From: Diospyros lotus
Lineage: Eukaryota > Streptophyta > Magnoliopsida > Ericales > Ebenaceae
Assembly (NCBI RefSeq): GCF_014633365.1
Contig: NC_068346.1
Location: forward strand, 13,847,030 to 13,911,029
Direction: 5' to 3'
Length of the DNA: 64,000 nt
Part shown: positions 45,171 to 57,271 of the stretch, piece after piece
Position numbering within the stretch: position 1 is the stretch's first letter
Layout: every line of letters starts with the position of its first letter
The notes under the pieces: model-generated
What the model was told of the DNA's origin: nothing
The model's database searches: none
What the model saw: only the letters and a program-made list of their open reading frames with translations
Position numbers and translations under genes: made by a program

Positions 45171-46436
45171 GGGGACAGAAAATCAATAACAACCTATATA
45201 TACAATAATTGATAATCCAAACATATATATTTCATAAAATAGTGAGATATTTATCAGATCCCTAACAAAATAGAAATCTAAACTAAACTGGGTAACAAAA
45301 ATCAAGCATTCCTATGTTTCTAAATAAGATCATAACATACTTAGAACTATAAAATCTTAGATTAATTAGAACTCTTTTATGTCCAACATTCTCTCTAGTT
45401 AAGAAAAATTCTCCTCCAGAAAATACCATAATTGAAACTACCAAATCAAATCCGTCAATCTTCTCTTAAAAATCGACATGGTGTTCTAGAATATTAATTG
45501 AATATTAATGCTCCAATAATTGCTTGGTGTTCTAGAAAGCAATGTCATGTTCTTCATCAATTTCATTGTATTCCAAGAAAAAATTCTTCAGAAAGAAATC
45601 TACAGCTTTCCATTCATTTTCCTAATTCTCCTGCTGCTGTATCTATTTTTGGGAACAACAAACTGTTGCTGCAGGGCTTGGCACACAATTTAGGATGGGA
45701 TAAAATAGGGTTTTGGCTTATTTATGACGTGGACTTAAAGAGGTACTGGGTTTGGGCTAGATGATGTTATCATGTTATAAAGTTAATACTTGATAGGTCG
45801 GGCCTGAAAGTAATTGGGTTGATTAACAGATGGATTTGAGTCCAAGCAAAAGAGAGAATGGGTCAGGAATGTTAATTGGTACAACAAATGGATTGGGTCA
45901 GGCTTGTAGCTTGATGTGTCTCATTCGATATAAATAGGTTAAAATAGAAACACCGTGTCTCAATCATGTTCTAACACGATTGCAAAGACGAGTCATAAAT
46001 GTCCTAAAACAACCTGCTGCAGCAGTGATCAACAAAGTGGACATACAAAGATTGAGTATTGGCTTCCAACAACCTTGTGTTTGGTCTCTTTAACAAGGTT
46101 GTGGTCTGAGGTTGCTGCTTCAGTGGTAGCAAATTGACGGCAGAAAACAAGGGTGCTCTGGCTGAAATATTTTGAGTAGGCTGTTGTTGATAGCTCTTAA
46201 GTATGGTGGTTGAAAAGCTGTAGCACCATGATGATTTGAAGTGGATTTTGAGGATTGATTGATGCTAGGCTCCAAAAACAAAATGTAGCACAGGAAGGAG
46301 AAGCAGCAGAGAAAGAAAGAAAGAAGCAAAGAAGTGTAGAAAATCAGGAGAAGAAGAAAAGAATGGGGAAAGAGAAGAAAAAAGGGAAAGAAAAAACCAA
46401 GAAAAGAAAGGAGTTAAACAAATAACAATCTCTATA
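45171..46436. other. Unassigned intron sequence
   Basis: AT-rich, with GA-rich stretches at 46290-46420. The phrase ACTATAAAATCYTARATTAA occurs at about 45347 and again near 46651, suggesting two ends of one degraded repeat. No coding domain is recognised. Confidence 0.4.
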
Positions 46437-46580
46437 TTCTACAAAGGGTGTCTCTAGTACACAAGGCTCCCCACTTTGCGAGCGTTGGGAGAGAGTAGTA
46501 TTTGTGCATAGCCTTCCCCTTGCTTTTTTGTAAAGAAGTAGTTTCCACAACTTGAGGCCGTGACCTAACCCTCTAAAATT
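46437..46580 (-). mobile_element. Au-type SINE remnant
   Basis: The plus strand shows ACACAAGGCTCCCCACTTTG, then GCATAGCCTTCCCCTTGC and GTTTCCACAACTTGAGGCCG, then TGACCT. Read on the minus strand, this is the order of the plant Au SINE: a tRNA-like box B region, CTTTTTTACAAAAAAGCAAG-like middle, and a GGAGCCTTGTG end. The 5' tRNA-derived part is truncated near 46575. Confidence 0.65.
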
Positions 46581-46996
46581 ATTTACATAAAAAAAAACCC
46601 TCTAAAATTCGAAAATAAATAGAAGCTTAACATTATTAAAACTATAAAATCCTAAATTAACTAGAACCCTTCGTCTCCATCAATAGTTTTCTACAAAATT
46701 TTCACTTGTCAAAAAATAAAATAGTCTGTAAGCATCTTAGCTGCACTTATTAGGAGCAAACGATGGACAAGGCAACCAACGTACGTTTGCTCAACCACAT
46801 CAGGTTAATGTATGATTGTTCAACGCAGACCAATCCCACGACACTAGGACATACTCAGGAAATCCCAGTTCCACAGTTTCAACGTAAATTGCATAAACGA
46901 TCTAGCAGCATAACATCAAAAACCAAAGATCCAAAAACGAGAATTTTGGGCCAACATGCATCTCCGCACATGCTGAAGGGTAGTGCTAGAATGTAC

Positions 46997-47393
46997 CTTG
47001 AGGAAACTGAAATCAATCGCAAGCCTTCGAGAGGACTCGATGGTTGAGAAAGCTTCATCGATGCTATCAGCCTTGATCAAAGCCACGACCTTACATCGAA
47101 TCGCGTCCTCGTCATTGGGGCTAATTGAAAGAACTACAAGCACAGATTTGATCCAAATGTTAAAACGAAGAACAAAAAACTCGATATAAAGAATTCGCGA
47201 CCTAGCCAACACCCATCCGTAGACATATACGGTATACACAAATATGATAACCTTGATCTGCGACTTTGACGGCCTGGTCGAACTCCGACCGCTCGATGTG
47301 GCGGTTGAGGTTGGTGAAGAGATCTTCAACGGCTATTGCAGGTTGCGCCGGCGCCGGCACTGGCGAGGCTTTTGGCTTGGCCTTGGGGGGCAT
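46997..47393 (-). CDS. SRP72: Signal recognition particle 72 kDa subunit, exons 1-2
   Basis: Exon 1 (47393-47252, 142 bp) starts at ATG and encodes MPPKAKPKASPVPAPAQPAI, then VEDLFTNLNRHIERSEFDQ up to KVADQ. Exon 2 (47133-46997, 137 bp) continues VLSISPNDEDAIRCKVVALI and ends DFSFLK. Together they make 93 codons and the first TPR-like units. The donor CAAG|GTTATC and acceptor TGTAG|TTCTTT of intron 1 preserve phase. Exon 2 joins in phase 0 to exon 3 at 26024, about 21 kb away. A reader looking only at this block would take it for a truncated gene. Confidence 0.95.
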
Positions 47394-49502
47394 TGATGCT
47401 TGGGAGCCTTCTTCTGAATGCTTTCTTCGGACCCTTGTCTGCTCGAGCGGTTCTCTCTACTCTATTATCATGCGAAGGCGGAGCCTGCTAAAATGCGCTG
47501 AGGTGTGTTTAGCATTTCAATTTGGGTGTCAGCATTACTTCACATCTTGTGAGGGGCCGAGGCTCCAGCGAGCCAGCCCGATCCAAGCCCATAATAGATT
47601 TTTTTTTTTTTTAAACATGTCATATTATAATTACATTAAATATTTTATATCACATGTTATAAACATAAAAAATATATCAATTTTATCCCAAGACATAGGT
47701 CGAGCAGTCGATCAAACAATATGTCTAGTTTGCACCGGTGAGTCATGAATTTAATTTTTGCCCTACCTAATAAGACAAAGTTTTACACCTACAATTTACC
47801 TTATCTGTCGGAATTAAGAGCATAAGCGGTGGAGACCGCACAAGGACAGTCATATTAAGAATATATTAATTTTTATTTTTAAAATTAAAATCAAAATTAA
47901 ACATAAAAAAGCTATAAAACTGTGATGGTTTTGTCAAAAGATTAAAAAAATTAATATTATCAACACATAAAATTAAAATTTATCATTCCTCGTATCTCCG
48001 TCTCATTTGTAATTTTGTACAAGTTAAAAAATAAATATTCAAAATTAAATAATCATAAATATTGTCCCGAATGATTGAAAATGAGTTTTCAATGTGTCAT
48101 CTCATCACTTCAACTAAGGTCTATCGCATGGCATTGAGTCGATAAGTTTGATCAATTCATAACTCTCACTCTGTCAAGACGTTAGTAATAGAATGATATA
48201 ATTACATAGTAATTGTTGACGAAATAGGTTTACTATGAATTTACTTTATTGACATATAAATTATCTTGATATGTTGGTAGACGTCACTCAAGATCGTCAA
48301 GATGTTTTGAGAAGATGGAGAAATCCTCATAATAGATCGAAGAGTTTAATGGATGTCAAAAGAGTTTGATGTTTACTGATTGCTACTTGGCAATGAACCT
48401 AAAAAGTCACACACCCAAAAGTAAAATGACTGAAATAAGAAATGTGCAACTTGTATTGTGTTCTTTAAGCCATTAAGAGTTAATGACAATTTTATATGCG
48501 ATAAAGAAATGACCTTGCAGCATATAACACCAAACTTTCGACTCTTTTCATGAACAGTCAACAATTTCTCAAAAGTTAAAAATTGTCGACTACTCGATGA
48601 ATTTTGTTGACAATTTCTATTTGGCAAATAATGTGTGAAAGCTTCAGGAATTCATAGATTGTCCACTAACTACCAAGCCACCTGTCAAAGTCTCATATTG
48701 CATGGTTTGAAATAGGAAACCACTAATTAATCTTCCATTAAACATTTACATGTATAAGATAGATTGGAAGGCTAAAGAAGAGAAAGATGGAAATTATTGG
48801 AATCTCTCTATAGAAATCCTTCTCAACAACTTATTCTTTTTTGCTTCTTTTTGTCCTTTTTGTTATTCTTTTCTCCATTTTTGCTCAAGGAGTTGAGCTA
48901 AGTTTTGAGATTGCGGAGAACAAAAAACCAGCATAATCCTTATGGCTTTCAGCTAGCAAAAAAGAAAGGTTAAAAGGTTTTAGAAGTTTGCTTGGTGTGG
49001 ACCAATTAGGTCATCCCCACCTTGAGAAGGAAAAAGGTCAGCTTGTGAAGCTTCTTCTACTTCATTCTTCGAATATTTAAAGAGATATTTTACTAAATTG
49101 TTCAATTTTGCCTTCATTGTATATTATTTAAACACCCAAACTTTATATGGTTTTGTGTTTAATTCCGCTACATAAATATGATGTAAAAGTTTTTAAAAAC
49201 CCACATAGCCATATGAGATACCCAACATCTACTTCATTCTAAACTATCAAGGCCTAATCAATTATGGTTGAAAAAATGAAAATTTCTCATTAATGATATT
49301 ATTTACAATAAGAGAAAGATTCTAAATTTCGATTCTTTTGCTTCTTAGTGATCAACAAATACAAAACTTTACACTTTGGGAGATTGAAATCATTCTAAAA
49401 AAAAAATGTGGAAAGAGCTTAGCAGAATTAGTGGCATGCAATTGCAGGCTTTAAGTCTCGTGAGACAGATAAGTAATAGATTGATTAGTGAAGAGTTGAG
49501 CT
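47394..49502. other. SRP72 upstream region and gene-free DNA
   Basis: The first 200 bp hold the SRP72 promoter on the minus strand; no clear TATA box is seen. The rest is AT-rich with no supported exon. An A/T-rich stretch at 47590-48050 and a few TCGAC words at 48585-48615 were noted. Confidence 0.45.
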
Positions 49503-49510
49503 ATGATAAG

Positions 49511-49679
49511 TAGTGGCGGAGCCACGTTTTGGCCAGCTGGGGCCTTGGCCCCAGTTAACTTTTTAATTTTTTTTAATTTTTTATATATATTATTATAAAT
49601 AATTATAATTTTTATAATTTGGCCAGGGCTAAAATTATACTTTGGCCTGAACTAAAATTCTTTCTGGGCTTCGCCACTG
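49511..49679. mobile_element. hAT-type MITE
   Basis: 169 bp with ends TAGTGGCGGAGCCA and GGGCTTCGCCACTG (12 of 14 inverted match). A perfect 8-bp duplication ATGATAAG flanks it at 49503-49510 and 49680-49687. The interior is AT-rich and non-coding. Confidence 0.9.
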
Positions 49680-49687
49680 ATGATAAG

Positions 49688-51113
49688 CATACTTTGAGAA
49701 AACAACATGACAAGATGCTTTCAAAATTAAATGATGGAGAAAAGTGTATATATGGAGTGATTTTACAATCTATGGAATAGAAAATAGGAAATCATTTTTT
49801 GATTATGGAAATGATGATATAGAAAAAACTTTCTTGTGGAGGATAGTGGTGGTAAAACTAACATCAAAAGACAAAATTGTGCTAACAGTAGCAAGTTCTG
49901 GAATTGTAGTTATATTATTAGATAGAGGTTGAATAGTGCAGTCAAGGTTTTACATACTTTTGAATGAATCAAAAGATGATACCTGTGAGATTAAATGTAA
50001 CATAGTTGAATGCTAGAACTATCAATAGATCACTTGGCCAGATGATCCAACTCGAAGTCAACATAAATTAGTGGATTTGGATTTTTATTGGGTTGATAAT
50101 AGATTAAGTCCAAAAAAATCTAGAATTGACTCAATAACAAGACAAGTTTAAATGAGCCAACAAGAAACTCAAAATCGAAATTGACCTATTATGACCTATT
50201 AATTAAAGTATTTGTTAATTTTCAAAATACCCTCAACAACTTTTCTAATTTCCATTCTTTCACTTTTTGTCAAGTCACTTTTCATACAAGACTTTAATAT
50301 TTTGATTAATTTTCTAATTGTATCATGGATGATGGATGTACTATTCTTAGTTTATATCTTGACTATTTTGGATTGTTCAAAAAAATCAAAACAAAACTAA
50401 TCACTTAATTAGTAATTTGTGGGTTATTTTATTTTATTTTTAGCATTAATATTTTGATTAATATTTAAATTTAAATTGGTATTTAAACAGATTAACAGGT
50501 CAATCTGATATGTACTTGTTAACCTTAATAGGTCTTTGAAAGGTTAACCTATTTATCTATTTAATTAACATGTTCAGGTTTGGGTTGAAAGTTTTAATCC
50601 AATAAGCTAACAAATCAAGTTCTGATTGAGGCTTAATAGATCACACCCCTTTAATGTTCTGACCAAAATCTGACCTATTACCTGTTTTGACACCCTTATG
50701 TGAAGTAGAGTTGATTTAAGCATATAAACTTGATAATTTGGGATGAAGCACCTATGGCTAATGAATATTGTTTTGGAGCAATTGATAGATTTTTGAGAGA
50801 CATTGAAGAGTGTCGTGCCTAGTGTTGTTCGATCGATAGCCTTTTGGGGGGTGGGGGGGGATGATTATGGTGTCTTTGAGGTGATTTTAGACAAATATTG
50901 TCAGCTGTTCCCAAAGGAGGTAGAGGTGAAACAATTGCAACTTACATTAGAAGCTCTATTTTTTGGAAGCATTTTGAAATTCTTAAGCTGATGGAGAACA
51001 TGAGGCTAAAGAATTGAGGTTTAACACAAGTTGAGAAACTTTCAATAGTAAGAATTTGCAAACTGGATTTTGGATATTGGTGAGGGAAAGGATGTGACAA
51101 TGAATGGGAGTCA
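49688..51113. other. Gene-free DNA
   Basis: AT-rich, with no convincing exon. A block near 50460-50700 rich in AGGTTAACCTATT-type words and ending TTTTGACACCCTT resembles one end of a MITE, but no partner end was found. A G-rich run lies at 50846-50860. Confidence 0.4.
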
Positions 51114-51123
51114 TGGGTAAAGA

Positions 51124-52080
51124 CATGGCCGCCTTGGGCCTGAGCTGTCTAGGCAGCCTCTTAGGGCCTATACCCATTTCAAGCCACTTGAATAGCTCAT
51201 GCCCATTTTAATTTTTAAATTTTAAATTAATTAAAAAATAAAATAAATTAAAACAATAAATTTAAAAATTGAAGAGATGTTAAAGGATGGGTGCCGATCA
51301 TTGTAAATTTTTAATTAATCTCAATCTTTCATCTTCTTTTTATCAATAATTAATTTCATGCTCATCACTACAAATTTTTAATTAATCTCAATCTCTCACA
51401 TTCTTTTATCAATAATCAATCTCATTCCCATGTGCCTAGCAATGGCACCTATCCCCTCACAACTATTCTATGTATTTTTAATTAATCTCAATATCCCTCT
51501 TGTATGATTGTATTACAACTATTTTCATGTGTCTGGCAATGGCTCCGATTCCATCATCTTCCTCAATTCCTTTCCTTCTCAATTTCTTATCTATTCATCA
51601 ATTCCTTTCCTTCTCAATCTCTTATCTATCTATTGTCACTAGCATCTATCATCAATCTGCACAGGCATTAAGTCCTTAATCCAATCGATTTCACAATTAT
51701 GCTTTCTCTTCAACGATTCCATTTTCGTCATCATCATCCCATTGCATGACTTATCAAGTATATCTTTTGATTTTTTTTATTATCCCTTAAATTATCAATT
51801 AATTTTGGTATATATTTTAATATTTGTGATCCTTCTTTTATTAGTGAATCTACACTAATGGATTGGTGATGGTGTCTATTAAAAAATATATGTTGGAATC
51901 AATTAATTGTAATAGTTTAATTATTATGTTTTTTATCTAAAAATGTTAGAAGAATAAATTTAAAGTAAAATATTGTGAATTTTATATAATATTTTTTTTA
52001 TATTAATTTTATTTTTAAATACAGTCATAGAGGATCCACAAAAAAATTCGCCTGAAGCCCCTAAAATCTGAAGGCCAGCC
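51124..52080. mobile_element. Probable non-autonomous Mutator-like element
   Basis: 957 bp flanked by a 10-bp direct repeat TGGGTAAAGA (51114-51123 and 52081-52090). The ends are loosely inverted: left CATGGCCGCCTTGGGCC, right GAAGGCCAGCC. The interior is non-coding and contains a roughly 70-bp unit (TTTTTAATTAATCTCAAT) repeated three times at about 51306, 51386 and 51475, and a doubled CAATTCCTTTCCTTCTCAAT near 51565 and 51599. Confidence 0.6.
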
Positions 52081-52090
52081 TGGGTAAAGA

Positions 52091-52959
52091 TTCCTTCTAA
52101 TTTGGTTTTGACAAATAACAGTAATCCTATTTGAGCTATTGAAGAGAGTACTTTTCTAAATTTGCGTAATAGATTTTATAATGCTAAATATCTTCAAAGT
52201 AATGTTGTACATGCATACAAGATGAGAAGCTTTATACCCAAAGAGTTTTTAAATAGTCTCAAATTTCTTAGATTGACAAATCATGTTCTAAAGCTCACAA
52301 AAGGAATTTTGATAATGTTACTATGAAATATAGATCAAAGTGCAAGACTTGGCAATGGTACAAGATTGGTTGTAACACAGTTGGGGAAATGGTACATTGA
52401 AGAGAGGATTATCACTAGATCTAACATTAGAGATAAGGTTTTTATCCTTAGGACAGGGATGTCTCCTTTGGATACCAAATGACCTTTCACTTTGAACTGA
52501 AAAGAATTTGCTATTTGTTTTGGAACGACTATTAATAAGAGCTAAAGATAATTATCAGGAAATATTGGTTTATTTTTACCTAGACAAGTATTCACACATG
52601 GATTAATATGCACATTATTTCCATCATGTTATTATTTCCTATAATATGGTTTATTAGTTTGTTTTGATAGTTTAATTTTGCTCTGACATTAATATGTAAT
52701 TGGTTTAGAAACAATCAAAATGGAGAAAACTTGCTTGAGTGATGAGTTGCATAATAGAAGATATGATTGGTGTGTCCATGTTAGCAACTAATTGAATTAT
52801 CATGAGTGGTATCAATTACCCTTTAGCAACTAATTCTACAAATAAATTACATAAAGAATATTAACAACAAATTGTATCAATAAATTTCAAATATTAGACA
52901 CTGCACAACGCACGGGGTCTAAAAATTGGTTTATTTAAGAATAATATATTAGAAATTAA
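52091..52959. other. Gene-free DNA
   Basis: AT-rich, with no supported exon. CACAACGCACGGGGTCTAAA at about 52903 resembles a phrase common near ends of several plant DNA transposons, but no element can be delimited. Confidence 0.4.
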
Positions 52960-53352
52960 TGGTCTTGTTTAATGATGGATTATGTTAGATTGGCACATGT
53001 ATGTCACCATATAGCTAAGAAAGGGGTGAGTTGGTTGTTTTAAAAATTAAATTGAGTTTTATAAATTTTTACTCAAAAAATTGGTTTTAGTGCAATAAAT
53101 CAATAAGTATGAATCAATATTTGTAAAGCTTGAAAATATCAAAGTAGGTAATGAAATGGACACGAGATTTATAGTAGTTCGATTCAATTCCGTCTAATCC
53201 ACTATTTTAACTTTTCATTAAGAATTTTAAAAATTCACTAAAATCTCATACTTGAAATCAAGTAGATCCTCTAAAAACTAATTAGGTAATTATAACCTCT
53301 TACTTATACTCAAGTAGGTTCTCTAGCAAAATCATTAGGAAATATACAATAA

Positions 53353-54415
53353 GGGCCTGTTTGATTGATCATATTTTTCATGAAAAATGATCATTTTTCA
53401 TCCAAATTCCAACTTTTGAAGCGTTTGATTAATCAAATTTTTCATTGAAAATATTTTCTCACTTGGGGTCATGTGACGTTTTTTTTCTCACTTTTGCTAG
53501 AAAATGAATTCCCATGGGAGTGAGGGGAGAGAAATTGTTTTCCAGGCAAATGCACCCTCATTCCCGATCCTTTTTATCCTCAGAGCTTGCAACAGTGAGC
53601 CTGCAACAGTTGTTGGGAGAGAGCAACGACACAACTAGTGGCCGGATTGCAGTGGATGAAGGTCCACAAGCATGGCGAGTCATCGTCTTCAGACCAGGTG
53701 GCGAGGTGGGAGTTGGGGTCGTGAAGGTCGGATTTGAAGACGATGAGGCCGAGAACGTCGTCGTTTAGCTGGTCAGCGACAGTGCAGGATCTCAATGAAG
53801 CGATAGAGATGAATGAAAAGATGAAAAATAGTTGTAGAAAAGCCATCGTCATGATCTTCTCTTTAGCTATACATATGTCTGTTTCTCCCCCTCTTCTATC
53901 TCTATCTCTCTGTGTGAAGAAAATCTCAGATTATATGTGCATGATGAGTGGAAAGGGATCAGTTGAAGCTCCGCAAAAAGAGCAGCACAACAAAGAAGGT
54001 GCTGCAGCAGTAAGCACTGTTTCATCAACAACAATAACAGCGAAGGAGATGCTCCCCATCTCTCTGTTTCATCAACAGCAATAGCAGCGGGGAACGATGG
54101 ATGAATTGGGGGATGTATATTTGGTTTATTTTTTAAAATATTTTGGGTATGTATATTTGATTTATTTTTTGTAATTGATTATTGATTTGTGTATTTATTG
54201 ATTATCTGCATGTGTATATGTGATTATTTTTATGAAAAATAATCACAATCAAACACCAAAAGTTAAAAAATTATAACAATTTCTAGGTAAAAAATTAAGC
54301 CAATCAAACACATTCAATTGACATTTTTCTTGGAATAATTTAATTCTAGACAATTCAATTGCCTAGAAAATATTTTCTTTCCATGTAAATTTCATTCTTG
54401 TAATCAAACGCACCC
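53353..54415. mobile_element. PIF/Harbinger-type element carrying a host exon (Pack-type)
   Basis: 1063 bp with ends GGGCCTGTTTGATTG and TAATCAAACGCACCC, flanked by TAA at 53350-53352 and 54416-54418. The TWA-type 3-bp duplication fits PIF/Harbinger. It has no transposase. The interior holds the first exon of an LRR receptor kinase on the minus strand. The right TAA is shared with the next element, so the two abut. Confidence 0.8.
53580..53852 (-). pseudogene. Captured N-terminal exon of an LRR receptor-like kinase
   Basis: 90-residue minus-strand ORF inside the Harbinger-type element. It begins with a signal peptide (MTMAFLQLFFIFSFISIASL), then an LRRNT_2 cap: NDDVLGLIVFKSDLHDPNSH, WSEDDDSPCLW, and a CNPATS block normally leading into the first LRR. 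This fits the PXC2/IRK-like subfamily. After VVALS it turns into QQLLQAHCCKL, so the captured piece ends where the LRRs should begin. The sequence before the ATG (53853-53940) looks like the donor's CT-rich 5' UTR. No kinase domain is present. Confidence 0.8.
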
Positions 54416-54418
54416 TAA

Positions 54419-54634
54419 GGGTGCGTTTGATAGAGTTGGAAAATGAGGATGGAATTCCAATTCTCACCCCAACCCCTAGGAATTCCAATTCCTTGATTTC
54501 AAGGAAAATATTCACTTTTTAAACTAAAATGGAATTTGAATTTCATGGAATTGAAAAGCTGTTTGATAGAATTTCCTGGAATTTAGATGGAAAATGAATT
54601 CCACCCTCATTTTTCATGTCTATCAAACGCACCC
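54419..54634. mobile_element. Tourist-like MITE (PIF/Harbinger)
   Basis: 216 bp with perfect inverted ends GGGTGCGTTTGATAGA / TCTATCAAACGCACCC, flanked by TAA at 54416-54418 and 54635-54637. It abuts the larger element, whose right end is closely similar. Confidence 0.9.
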
Positions 54635-55440
54635 TAAATGATTACAACAAAGATGATATGAGAAATGAATCTCTTAGTTACAATATCTCACAAATAAATA
54701 TACAAATGTTTAAACAAGATTTTATAAATGATACATATAGCCTTCTTTGAGAGAAAATTTGAAACGATTGAGCACTTGAGAAAAGAATGATCTTGCTCGA
54801 CACTTGTACAAATTGGTTAACCTTTTTCAGAGTATCCTTGGGTTGTATATATAGTTTTTTTTTACTTTGAATTTATTAGCCGTTTGAAGAGCCATTGAAG
54901 TATTTAATACTTGAAAAAACTAGCCGTTTTAACATGTCAGTGAAGAAATTATTGACAATTTTTCAAAATAATCGATTGTTTCCCTCAAGAATTTGAAGAT
55001 CTTTAACGACTTAGGGCAAATTTTTGATATTTTTGAAAAAAAATCAACATCATAAAAAATTAAGTTGACAGATGGAATAATTTGTCAACAGTTTCATGCA
55101 AACAATGTATTGTTTTATCAAATAGGTTGATAGTTTTGAAAAACTTTCAACATATTACAATGATGATCGATATTTTTTGAATTTATACAAAAATTATAAA
55201 AAGTGTAAAAATGTTTTGTCGACAATTCACAGGAACAGTCAATTATTTTTGCTCTAAAGCCAGAAATGGTCGACACTTTTTGACAAAGTGATTGATAGTT
55301 TTGCTTGATACTTCAACCCATTTTTTAAGACACAAAATGGTTGACAATTATTTTAACATAGTCGACAATTTCACCTTGGATTTAGTCTAGTGTGCATGAT
55401 TTTGTAAAAGAATTTTAACACGCTCCTCAAAAAATGCGTT

Positions 55441-57090
55441 TGAGCTCAAAATGAATGTTTTCCTTAATACCATAATATAAACTTCCAAGATGAAAATTCA
55501 TGTCACAAAGGATTTTTTCATATATTTAAAACACATTACAAAGAAATACATCATTTAGCATTATTTGAATTATTCATTTTCTATTTCCATAGATATAAAA
55601 TATATTTTATTTTCAAATTACAAAAATATAAAGTTTTTCATGCAAAACAACATATTTATGGTAATAGATATTTAATACAAATTACAAATCAAGACCTAAT
55701 ATTAAAAGAGTTAAAAGTTTAGTATATAATTAAAAATACAATAGAAAATAATTTTTTATAATTATCCCAAATCTAAAAATTTGATCACTATATATATAAA
55801 TTCGTCCAAATACTTATAAAGAGTAATGTGTTATTCACCATAAATATAATAAAAGGGTTAGCTTGAACCTATCTTTTCGACTTTAGACTCGATTTGTTAA
55901 CCAAATCAAAGGGCCACCTCGCCCTATGATGAGCAAGCCGAGCTAGAAGTTCATCAGGTCAGTCTAAAATAGTTTGAAAATAATTTTTAAAATGTATTTA
56001 TTAAATTAATATATAAGATATAAAAAATATTTTTAAAAGTTTAGAATATTGAAGTTATAAAAATATAACTTGTAAAGTAAAAATTTAAAACATAGAAGTT
56101 AAGATTGCGTTCTTTTTGTTGTTTTCAAATTATTTTTATTTTTTAATTTTTTAAAATAATAAAAATGCGTTTTCTTTTCTGTTTTTAAAAATATATTTTT
56201 GAAAATAAAAAAAAATTATAAAGAAAACTCAAAATAACAAAAAGTTATTTTGAGTGTTTTTATTCAAAATAAACTCTAAACTCAAAACATATTTATTTAT
56301 TTATTTATATTTTATTATTGTAATGAAAAAAATATTACAAAATTCATTAATTTTAAAATGTATATATTTTTTAATAATATATTAACATTAAATATTCTAA
56401 TTTACTAATAATCAAATTTATTGAATAAAATATTATTAAAAAATTATTTTCAAAATTTAAAAAAGAACACGTTTTTAATTTTCTAAAAACAGACTATTAA
56501 AACAAAAAATTGAAAATGAATTCAAAACTCAAAATTAAAAATTAAAAAGTAAAGAGAATACAGTATAAAAGTTTAAAGATTAAAATTTTTAGTAGTTTTT
56601 AATTTTATTTTTAAAAGTAGTATTAAATTTCATAAATATTTAAAAATATAACAATTATTTATATTTTAAATTTAAATTTCAACGGTTGTATTGTGTATGA
56701 GATATATATTTATTTATATATTTATAATTTTTTAAAGTGATTATAATTTTTTATATATAAAATATAAATTTTCCTATAAAGTGTAAAATTATTTAAAATT
56801 TATTAATTGTCATTTTGAATTTATAAAATTAATTATATAATTTTAAAAGCATTAAATTATTAAATTAAATTATTTTAGTTTTATTTTTTATAAAATTTAA
56901 AATTCAATCACACCCACAAATCGGGCCAAATTGAAAAGCCAAAAAATACTCAAGTTAACTCGGCCCTGATAAATAAGTGAGACAAGCTTAATCTGACTCA
57001 GTGCAATAATGGATCAAGTCAGACCCAACTCGTAAACAGCCCGACCCGTCCGACGTCACCATGCCTCCGCTCAAAACAGGGCCCTATCTT
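55441..57090. other. Very AT-rich intergenic DNA upstream of the heat-shock gene
   Basis: No exon is seen. Two short GC-richer stretches (55855-55975, GGGCCACCTCGCCC; and 56905-57045, CAGCCCGACCCGTCC) bracket an AT-rich middle and could be the ends of one old transposon, but no matching ends or duplication were found. TTTTTAATTTT-type runs fill 56110-56560. Confidence 0.4.
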
Positions 57091-57101
57091 CTGTGGCGAA
57101 C

Positions 57102-57119
57102 TTCTGGAGAAATCCAGAA
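57102..57119 (+). promoter_or_regulatory. Heat-shock element-like block
   Basis: Reads TTC-tg-GAG-aa-ATC-ca-GAA: four units at the 5-bp spacing of a heat-shock element, with the two middle units each one base off consensus. It lies about 70 bp before a TATA-like TTAAATACC (57172-57180) and 170 bp before the ATG of the small heat-shock gene. Confidence 0.5.
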
Positions 57120-57271
57120 ACCAAGGTAGAGAGAGCCCCTTCTTTCCTTCCAGAGATGTCCACTCCTCCGCTTAAATACCCATCTTCACTTCTGCGCCGC
57201 TTGCAAACGAGTTTCCCTTTCCAACTGTTCAGGGTTCCATTTGCAGAGCCGAAGGGGAGTCAATATCAAAC

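Larger units (their letters stand above)
26025..46996 (-). other. Giant 20,972-bp intron 2 of SRP72
   Basis: Bounded on the minus strand by AAG|GTACAT at 46996 and AATAG|GCA at 26025. It separates codon 93 from codon 94 cleanly. Almost all of it is transposon sequence: three nested elements, a gag-only gypsy with two further insertions, an Au-type SINE and older debris. Both exon blocks remain open and in phase, so the gene appears functional despite the load. Confidence 0.93.
52960..55440. repeat. Dispersed repeat family, copy A (interrupted by two DNA transposons)
   Basis: The stretches 52980-53350 and 54638-55440 match, in order, the repeat at 62887-64000. Shared are an AAGRGGGGKGARTTG block, a TTTATAGTRGTTYGRTT block near 53170, TCATTAAGAATTTT, CACTAAAATCTCATAC and AGTAGGTTCTCTAGCAA, then an array rich in GTCGACAATT or TTGACAATT words (54945-55380). 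Class is unknown; an LTR-type origin is possible. The Harbinger pair inserted at 53350. Confidence 0.6.

Noticed and set aside
46916..47329. A 137-codon minus-strand frame that includes SRP72 exon 2
   Set aside because: Only 46997-47133 is exon. The rest is intron read-through with stop-free stretches by chance, and splice sites define the exon.
52890..52930. Helitron-like 3' end (CGCACGGGG...)
   Set aside because: No CTRR terminus with a preceding hairpin and no 5' TC end could be found.
56105..56560. AT-rich MITE with GCGTTCT... ends
   Set aside because: The possible ends (TGCGTTCTTTTTG and GTAAAGAGAATACA) match too loosely in such AT-rich DNA, and no target duplication is present.
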